Shown here: piece after piece, positions 55,448 to 64,000 of the stretch | Position numbering within the stretch: position 1 is the first letter of the stretch | How the letters are laid out: the number at the start of each line of letters is the position of its first letter | Source: Rubrivivax sp. | GTDB taxonomy: Bacteria; Pseudomonadota; Gammaproteobacteria; Burkholderiales; Burkholderiaceae_C | DNA length: 64,000 nt | Direction: 5' to 3' | Assembly: GCA_030681795.1 (NCBI GenBank) | Contig: JAUXRG010000078.1 | Location: forward strand, 62,001-126,000 | Translations under genes and position numbers: made by a program | The notes under the pieces: model-generated | Seen by the model: only the letters and a program-made list of their open reading frames with translations | The model's database searches: none | Told to the model about the DNA's origin: nothing

Positions 55448-57460
55448 ATGAACCGACAGAGCTTGCATGAGGCAGACAGGGGCCCTTCGCGGCGCACCAC
55501 GGGCTGGCTGGGGCCGCTGCTGCTTGGCGCGGTGCTCACCGCCGCCCAGCCTTCCCAGGCCGCGCAGACCACGGACCTCACCTCGCTGAGCCTGGAGCAG
55601 TTGCTCGATGTCAGCATCGTCGGCGCCTCCAAGTACGAGCAGAAGCAAAGCGAGGTCGCGGCGGCGGTGAGCGTCATCACGCGTGCGGAGATCAAGGCCT
55701 TCGGCTGGCGCACCCTCGACGCAGCGCTGGCCAGCCTGCCCGGCATCCACACCACCTACGACCGCCAATACAACTATGTCGGCACGCGCGGTCTTGGCCT
55801 GCCGGGCGATTTCAACACCCGCCTGCTGGTCACCATCAACGGCAACCGCTTCAACGAACCGACCTTCGACGCCGGACCGTTCGGACACCAGTTTCCGCTC
55901 GACATGGACCTGATCGAACGCATCGAGTTCGTTCCCGGCCCGGGCGGCGCGGTGTATGGCCAGAATGCGATGTTCGGGGTGGTCAACGTGATCACGCGCA
56001 GCGGCGCCGATCTCGGCGGTACTGAGCTGGATGTGGCCTGGCAGCAGCCGCAAGCGCAGCGCCACGGGCGCGCCAGCTGGGGCAAGCGGCTGGACAACGG
56101 CATCGATGTGCTGGTGTCGGTGTCGGGCCTGCGCGCCCGCGGCGAAGACCGCTTCGTCGACTTCGGCGCCGCCGGCGTCTCAGGCGTGGCGGCCGGGCTC
56201 GACGGCCGCCGCGATCGCGAGTTCTTCGCGCGGGTTGGGCGCGGCGCCTGGTCATTCGACTTCGTGCATGGCGATCACCGCAAGGGCGACCCGACCGGTG
56301 CCTACTTTTCCGACCCCCTGGTGCCCGGGCAATTCGAGGGCGACCGCTATGAAGTCGCGCAGCTGCAATACCAGGACAGCTTCATCGGCCATACGCTGCA
56401 CCTGGCGGGGCGGCTCTTCATGGGCCGCGAGAGATTCAGCAGCCTGCTCAGCTATGGCACGCCCTTCGCGTTTCCAGCGGTCTCCAAGTGGCGAGGCGCC
56501 GAGTTCCGCGTCCTGTCCACCGCGCTGGCTGCGCACAAGCTGATGCTCGGCCTGGAACTGCAAGACAACCTGCGCCATGACCAGTCCGTGAATGACCTGG
56601 CCGCGCCGGCCAACAGCTTTGTCATACCGGGCTCGGGTTATCGCGCCGGCTTGTTCCTGCAGGACGAATGGGGAGTCACCGACGCGTTGACGGCCACCCT
56701 GGGCCTGCGACTCGACCGCAACAACGTCACCGGCAACAAGGCGAGCCCGCGCGCGGCGCTGATCTGGCAGGCCACACCGGCGACCACCGTGAAAGCCCTG
56801 TACGGCCGCGCACACCGGGCGCCCAATGCCTACGAACGCGACTACGACGATGGCCTGAGTCTGGTCACCAATCCGGCGCTCAAGGGCGAGAGCATCGACA
56901 CGCTCGAACTGGTCGCCGACCACCGCGTGGATCGCGACCTGGGTCTGCGCGCTTCGGTCTACCAATGGCGCATGCGCGACCTGGTCGCGCTGGGCATCGA
57001 CCCCGTGAGCGGGCTCCCGCAGTACCAGTCCGGCGATACGGTAAGTGCGCACGGCATTGAACTGTCGGCCGACAAGACCTGGCGCAACGGTGCGCGCCTG
57101 CGCGCCAGCGTGTCGTCGCAGCACCTGTCGTACGCGGGCGGCGCGGCGCTGCTCAACTCGCCCACGCTGCTCGGCAAGCTCAACCTGTCGGCGCCCCTGC
57201 CCGTGGCGGGCCTGCGCGCGGGCTATGAACTGCAATACGACAGCCGGCGCCTGACCCGGAACGGGAGCCAGCTCGGCGGCTACGCGGTGTCGAACCTGCA
57301 CCTCAGCACGCAGGCCCTGGCCAAGGGCCTGGAGTTGTCGCTGGGTCTGGCCAATCTGTTCGACAAGCACTATGCGCAGCCCGGTGCCGACACGAACTGG
57401 CAGAACGCGTTGGAGCAGGACGGCCGCAGCGTGCGTGTCAAAGCCAGTTACCGGTTCTGA
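55448..57460 (+). CDS. TonB-dependent outer membrane receptor
   Basis: A 670-residue receptor. A signal peptide (about residues 17-39, GWLGPLLLGAVLTAA) is followed by the LTSLSLEQLLDVSIVGASK segment typical of this receptor group, then the plug (about 60-175: VSVITRAEIKAFGWRTLDAA, PGPGGAVYGQNAMFGVVNVI) and a 22-strand type barrel ending VRVKASYRF with the final aromatic residue. No siderophore or vitamin gene is nearby; the receptor heads a signalling operon instead. The ATG at 55448 is chosen by the signal peptide; the 216 bases upstream hold the promoter. Confidence 0.93.
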   Translation: MNRQSLHEADRGPSRRTTGWLGPLLLGAVLTAAQPSQAAQTTDLTSLSLEQLLDVSIVGASKYEQKQSEVAAAVSVITRAEIKAFGWRTLDAALASLPGIHTTYDRQYNYVGTRGLGLPGDFNTRLLVTINGNRFNEPTFDAGPFGHQFPLDMDLIERIEFVPGPGGAVYGQNAMFGVVNVITRSGADLGGTELDVAWQQPQAQRHGRASWGKRLDNGIDVLVSVSGLRARGEDRFVDFGAAGVSGVAAGLDGRRDREFFARVGRGAWSFDFVHGDHRKGDPTGAYFSDPLVPGQFEGDRYEVAQLQYQDSFIGHTLHLAGRLFMGRERFSSLLSYGTPFAFPAVSKWRGAEFRVLSTALAAHKLMLGLELQDNLRHDQSVNDLAAPANSFVIPGSGYRAGLFLQDEWGVTDALTATLGLRLDRNNVTGNKASPRAALIWQATPATTVKALYGRAHRAPNAYERDYDDGLSLVTNPALKGESIDTLELVADHRVDRDLGLRASVYQWRMRDLVALGIDPVSGLPQYQSGDTVSAHGIELSADKTWRNGARLRASVSSQHLSYAGGAALLNSPTLLGKLNLSAPLPVAGLRAGYELQYDSRRLTRNGSQLGGYAVSNLHLSTQALAKGLELSLGLANLFDKHYAQPGADTNWQNALEQDGRSVRVKASYRF

Positions 57461-57466
57461 CGTGCC

Positions 57467-57667
57467 GTGATTCGCAGCGTCTGCCCATCGGGATCTTCCG
57501 CAGCAAGCGCGCACCCCTGGCGGGCGCGGCTGGCCTGCGGCCTGGTGGCCGTGGCATTGACGGTGCCGGGCGCAGCGCACCCGTACAGCCTGAACGATTT
57601 GCTGCGCCTGCCGCTGGAGCAGCTGCTGCAACTGCCCGTCGCGCCGCGCCAGGGGGGGACGACATGA
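57467..57667 (+). CDS. short exported peptide with receptor-like LPLEQLL motif
   Basis: A 66-residue frame with GTG start, six bases after the receptor stop. A hydrophobic signal-like part (RLACGLVAVALTVPGAAH) is followed by YSLNDLLRLPLEQLLQLPVA (40-59), which resembles the LSLEQLLDVSIV segment right after the signal peptide of the receptor. Its stop overlaps the ATG of the YfiR-like gene. It may be a true small periplasmic peptide or the leftover start of a second receptor. Function unknown. Confidence 0.6.
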   Translation: MIRSVCPSGSSAASAHPWRARLACGLVAVALTVPGAAHPYSLNDLLRLPLEQLLQLPVAPRQGGTT

Positions 57668-58190
57668 GCCCTGGTGCCAGGGCGCTGGCGTTGGTCATGG
57701 GCCTGGCCGGCTTGCTGTCGTTCGCAACGGCGGCACGCAGCGATGACCTGCCCGAATACCGGCTGAAGGCGGCCTTCGTCTACAACTTCATCGTCTACAC
57801 CGAGTGGCCCGCCGCGACGGGCAGCACCTTGAACCTGTGCATCCTGGGCACCGACCCGTTCGGCAAGGAGATCGATGGGCTGCAGGGCAAGGTCGCTGCC
57901 AGTCGGACCATTGCCGTGCAGCGCAAGGCGACCGGCGAGTCGCTCAAGGACTGCCACGTGGTGTTCTTCGCCGCATCGGTGATCGACAGCTTGCCTCGCC
58001 TGCTCGACAACCTGCGCGGCCGCGCGGTACTGACCCTCGCCGACAGCGCCGGCGCCATGCGCCGTGGCGTCATGCTGAACATGAACATGGCGCACGGCAA
58101 GGTCACCTTCGAAGCCAACCTGCAAGCCGCGCGCGGCGCCGGGCTCGACCTCAGCTCCAAACTGCTGCGTCTGGCCACGGAGGTGCAGCA

Positions 58191-58194
<4 letters not shown>
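57664..58194 (+). CDS. YfiR family periplasmic protein (DUF4154)
   Basis: A 176-residue exported protein. After a signal peptide ([18 protein letters not shown]) come the family segments [57 protein letters not shown] and [19 protein letters not shown]. In Pseudomonas, YfiR is a periplasmic repressor of the diguanylate cyclase YfiN. Here it precedes a sensor kinase and a GGDEF-EAL protein, so a similar role in relaying an envelope signal is likely. ATGA overlaps on both sides. Confidence 0.9.
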
Positions 58195-60952
<2,758 letters not shown>

Positions 60953-60956
<4 letters not shown>

Positions 60957-63100
60957 CGGACAGGGGGCGCACGATCCTGGTCGTCGACGACGATGCCGAT
61001 GCGCGCCTCGTGATGCGCGCGGCCCTGCGCAAGGCCGGCTTCGAAGTCCGCCTGGCCGAGGGCGGTGAGGATGCCTTCAGACAGTTTCGCGCGCTGCCCT
61101 GCGATCTGGTCATGCTCGACGTCGATATGCCCGATCTCAGTGGGTACGAGGTCTGCGCCATCCTGCGCGCCGAGGCCGGGCCCCTGCTGCCGATCGTCAT
61201 GGTGACCGGCATGGACGACGTGGCTTCGGTCGAGACCGCCTACTTGCACGGCGCCACCGACTTCATCGCCAAGCCGGTCAACTGGGCCTTGATCGGCCAC
61301 CGCGTGCGTTACCTGCTTCGCGGCCAGCAAGCCCTGCTGGACCTGCGCGCCGCCGAGGCGCGCAACGCGGCGATCCTCAACGCCATCCCGGACCTGCTGT
61401 TCGAACTGGACGTCGACGGACGCTACCTCGACTACCGAGCCCCGAACGCGAGCCTGCTGGCGGCCCCGGCCGAGGCCTTCCTGGGCAAGACGGTGACCGA
61501 CATCCTGCCGCCCGCGGCCGCCGAAGTGTGCATGTCAGCCCTGCGCACCGCCCAGGAACACGGCGCTTCGAGCGGCGAGCAGTACGAGTTGCCGCTCGCC
61601 AAGGGAAGCAAGTGGTTCGAACTGTCGGTGTCGAGCAAGGCTGTGGCTGCCGGACAAAAGCCGCGCTTCATCGTGCTTTCGCGCGACATCACCGAACGCA
61701 AGATGGCCGAGGCCGGGATGGCCCGCCTGGCCTATTTCGACAGCCTGACCGGCTTGCCCAACCGGCTGTCGTTCCTCGAACGGGTCGACCGCGAAGTCCG
61801 ACGTGCCGGCAAGCGCGATGAACAGCTGGCCGTCCTGTTCATGGATCTCGATGGGTTCAAGAATATCAACGACTCCATGGGCCACGCTGCCGGCGACCTG
61901 CTCCTGCAATGGGCCGCCGAGCGCCTGCGCGACGGCCTGCGCCCTTCGGATGTCCTGTCACGCCCGATATCGCTGGGCGATGAGGGCCACAGCGACGAGG
62001 TCGACCTCGCCCGCCTGGGCGGGGACGAGTTCACGGCCCTGGTGTTGGACATCGAGTGCCCGCAGGACGCCGTGGCCGTCGCCAGCCGGATCGGTGGTTT
62101 GATGCGCAGACCGTTCGTTCTCGAGGGCCGTGAGGTGACCTTGACGACCAGCATCGGCATTGCGCTGTACCCGCGAGACGGCAGCGACGGCGCGACCCTG
62201 CTCAAGCACGCCGACACCGCGATGTACCACGCCAAGAGTTCGGGCCGGGACAATGCGCAGCTCTACAGCGCGTCGCTCACGAACGAGGTCCTGAACCGCA
62301 TGGAGCTCGACGCCAGCTTGCGCACGGCACTCGAGCGGGCGGAATTCCACCTCGTCTATCAACCGCAGGTCGATGTTGCCTCGGGCCGCATCCACACGGT
62401 CGAAGCGCTGATCCGTTGGACCCACCCGACGCGCGGCTTGATGTCACCGCTGGAGTTCATTCCCCTGGCTGAAGAAAACGGCCTGATCGGGTGCATCGGC
62501 GACTGGGTGCTGCGCACGGCCTGCGCGGACGCGGCGCGCTGGAATCGCACCGGGCCGCCGGTGGGCATCGCGGTCAACCTGTCGCCTCGCCAGTTCAGGA
62601 CGCCGGGCTTGCAGCAACGGGTCATGGACGCGCTGTCGATGAGCGGTTTGGCGCCCGAGCTCCTGGAGCTGGAGGTCACGGAAGGGGCCCTGATGGAAAG
62701 CACTGTCGCGACGCGCGTGACGCTCCAGGCCTTGCGCGGCCAGGGCGTGCGCATTGCACTGGATGACTTCGGCACCGGCTACTCCTCGCTGGCCTATCTC
62801 ACCCGCATGCCCATCAGCCGCATCAAGGTGGACCAGTGCTTCGTGGCCGGCCTGCTCAAGGGCGGCGAAAGCGAGGCCATCGTGCGCGCCGTGCTTGCGA
62901 TGGCGAAAACGCTGGGCATGCGAGTCACTGCAGAGGGTGTGGAGACGCTCGAGCAGGCCGAGGCCTTGGCGGCCATGGCCTGCGACTGCCTTCAGGGTTT
63001 CCATTTCAGCCCTCCGGTGACGGCAGACCTCGTACCGGCGCTTCTGGCACGCCGCTGGACGCTTCCCGAAACAGCGGCCTGCGTCAGCGCAGGAAATTGA
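60953..63100 (+). CDS. receiver-PAS-GGDEF-EAL cyclic-di-GMP protein
   Basis: A 715-residue cytosolic protein starting in the stop codon of the kinase gene. Domains: receiver 1-125 with Asp56 ([12 protein letters not shown]), PAS about 135-250 ([23 protein letters not shown]), GGDEF 255-440 with intact GGDEF at 356-360, EAL 455-700 with EAL at 484-486. The phosphodiesterase set is complete: [34 protein letters not shown] and AEGVET. The RxxD product-inhibition site before GGDEF is absent (SDEV instead). It can probably both make and break c-di-GMP under control of the upstream phosphorelay. Confidence 0.95.
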
Positions 63101-63103
63101 CGG

Positions 63104-64000
63104 CTAGCGCGGCGGCACGGCCGCCATCACCCATTCGGCCAGCGCGGTGATCGTCAGGCTCGGGTTGACGCCCGGGTTGGCGGGCATGATGGAACCGTCG
63201 CAGACGATGAGATTGTCGTAGCCGAAGGCCCGGCCTTGGGCGTCGACCACGCCGGCTTGGGCATCACGCCCGATGACGGCGCCACCCAGGATGTGCGCGG
63301 TGGTCGGGATATTCGCCAGCGCCTCCATGAGCATGCTCTGCGCGGTGCCGCCGGTCTCCTGCGCCAGCCAGGCGGCGGCGTCGAAGCCTTCTTGAATGAA
63401 GGTCGGGTTCGGGCATTGCGGGTTCTGGCGCGTCGACAGCGAGACGCCGCCGAACGGCCCGCGCCGCGCGACGAAGCTGATGGCGTTGTCCAGCGACTGC
63501 ATCACCAGCAGGATCACCGTGCGCCGCCCCCAGTACGCGGGCGAGAGCGAACGCAGGAATCGCAACGGGTGCCGCAGCATCTGGCCCATCAGCCTGAACG
63601 GGCGGGTCAGCCGGGTGCCGTCGCCGGTGAGCAGCGTGAAGAAGAATTTGAACAGGCTGCCGTTGGGACCGTAGGTGACGAGCTCGATGTGCGTGTCCTG
63701 CGTGACGTGCACGCTGGCGCTGATGGCCACGTCCTCGGCCGGCTTGAGGCGGTCGTCGGGCAAGGTCACCGCCAGGATGGACTCGCTGTTGGTGCGCACC
63801 TTCTCGCCCAGGCGCGGGCTCAGCCCGGGGAGGCCGCCGACGAGGCGGCAGCGAGCCAGCAGCCGGTTGGTGCCCAGCGCGCCGGCGGCGACGACCACGC
63901 CGCGCGCGCGCAGCACGCGCGGCTGCCTGCGCACCCAGGCGGTGGACTTGCGCATGTGGACCTCGTAGCCGGTGGCACCCGTGCGCCCGTCCTGGGGCCG
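63104..64000 (-). CDS. GMC family oxidoreductase, C-terminal part
   Basis: 298 codons are visible on the minus strand and the frame continues past the window end. Seen are YEVHMRKSTAWVRRQPRVLR, the flavin-side RGVVVAAGALGTNRLLARC, PTFIQEGFDAAAWLA, and the C-terminal AHILGGAVIGRDAQAGVVD with LIVCDGSIMPANPGVNPSLT. These are hallmarks of glucose-methanol-choline oxidoreductases, closest in feel to the cholesterol-oxidase-like bacterial group. The FAD-binding N-terminus is outside the window. It is convergent with the GGDEF-EAL gene, three bases apart. Confidence 0.88.
   Translation of the reverse strand, partial: RPQDGRTGATGYEVHMRKSTAWVRRQPRVLRARGVVVAAGALGTNRLLARCRLVGGLPGLSPRLGEKVRTNSESILAVTLPDDRLKPAEDVAISASVHVTQDTHIELVTYGPNGSLFKFFFTLLTGDGTRLTRPFRLMGQMLRHPLRFLRSLSPAYWGRRTVILLVMQSLDNAISFVARRGPFGGVSLSTRQNPQCPNPTFIQEGFDAAAWLAQETGGTAQSMLMEALANIPTTAHILGGAVIGRDAQAGVVDAQGRAFGYDNLIVCDGSIMPANPGVNPSLTITALAEWVMAAVPPR

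Overview
The window is about 64 kb of very GC-rich chromosomal DNA with tightly packed genes, many four-base ATGA or TTGA overlaps, and a gene content typical of a betaproteobacterium of the order Burkholderiales, most like the Comamonadaceae / Sphaerotilaceae. Supporting signs are the sdhCDAB-sdhE-gltA block with a GntR regulator and a divergent mdh, the dapA-bamC pair, parE/parC, the MoxR-DUF58-TgpA cluster and PEP-CTERM proteins. No tRNA, rRNA, CRISPR array, intact transposase or phage was found. The taxonomic call is inference from gene content and was not checked by alignment.

Layout. 1-5.9 kb: the end of an ExbD-type protein, a periplasmic repeat protein and a series of small metabolic enzymes (metallo-hydrolase, short-chain dehydrogenase, glyoxalase, PaiB-like, MobA-like, cupin). 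5.9-9.5 kb: a protein that resembles archaemetzincin but has lost the zinc site, then pdxH, a MscS channel and a histone-deacetylase-like hydrolase. 9.5-15.1 kb: MoxR ATPase, DUF58, TgpA transglutaminase, lytic transglycosylase and a small basic exported protein with a strong terminator. 15.1-19.3 kb: comEC, ridA-dsbB and a PEP-CTERM protein. 19.4-24.4 kb: parE, an acetyltransferase and parC. 24.4-27.2 kb: methyltransferase, dapA, bamC. 27.2-35.3 kb: TCA-cycle block on the minus strand (GntR regulator, sdhC, sdhD, sdhA, sdhB, sdhE, gltA), with mdh and a CitE-like lyase divergent. 35.4-42.9 kb: cpdB, exonuclease I, a YqjK/YqjE/YqjD-like envelope trio, a KAS III enzyme and unknown proteins. 43.0-50.3 kb: an accessory region with a 1009-residue Ser/Thr kinase, its ECF-type sigma factor, two paralogous small exported proteins, decayed gene pieces and a second PEP-CTERM protein. 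50.3-55.2 kb: nitronate monooxygenase, UspA, serC, serA, crotonase. 55.4-63.1 kb: a five-gene signalling operon (TonB-dependent receptor, short exported peptide, YfiR-like protein, hybrid histidine kinase, GGDEF-EAL protein). The last gene is a GMC oxidoreductase cut by the window end.

Most unusual points: (1) sdhE has no stop codon and reads in frame into gltA, so a 532-residue SdhE-citrate synthase fusion is encoded unless translation restarts; (2) at 47.9-48.6 kb a second sigma/kinase locus is reduced to a sigma copy with an amber codon joined to the last ~53 codons of a kinase; (3) the receptor-to-c-di-GMP operon, whose last three genes each start inside the stop codon of the gene before; (4) the pseudo-archaemetzincin; (5) a palindromic dispersed repeat found after mdh and also translated as the N-terminus of the DUF58 protein; (6) a PEP-CTERM protein with a possible Cys-Gln thioester pair.
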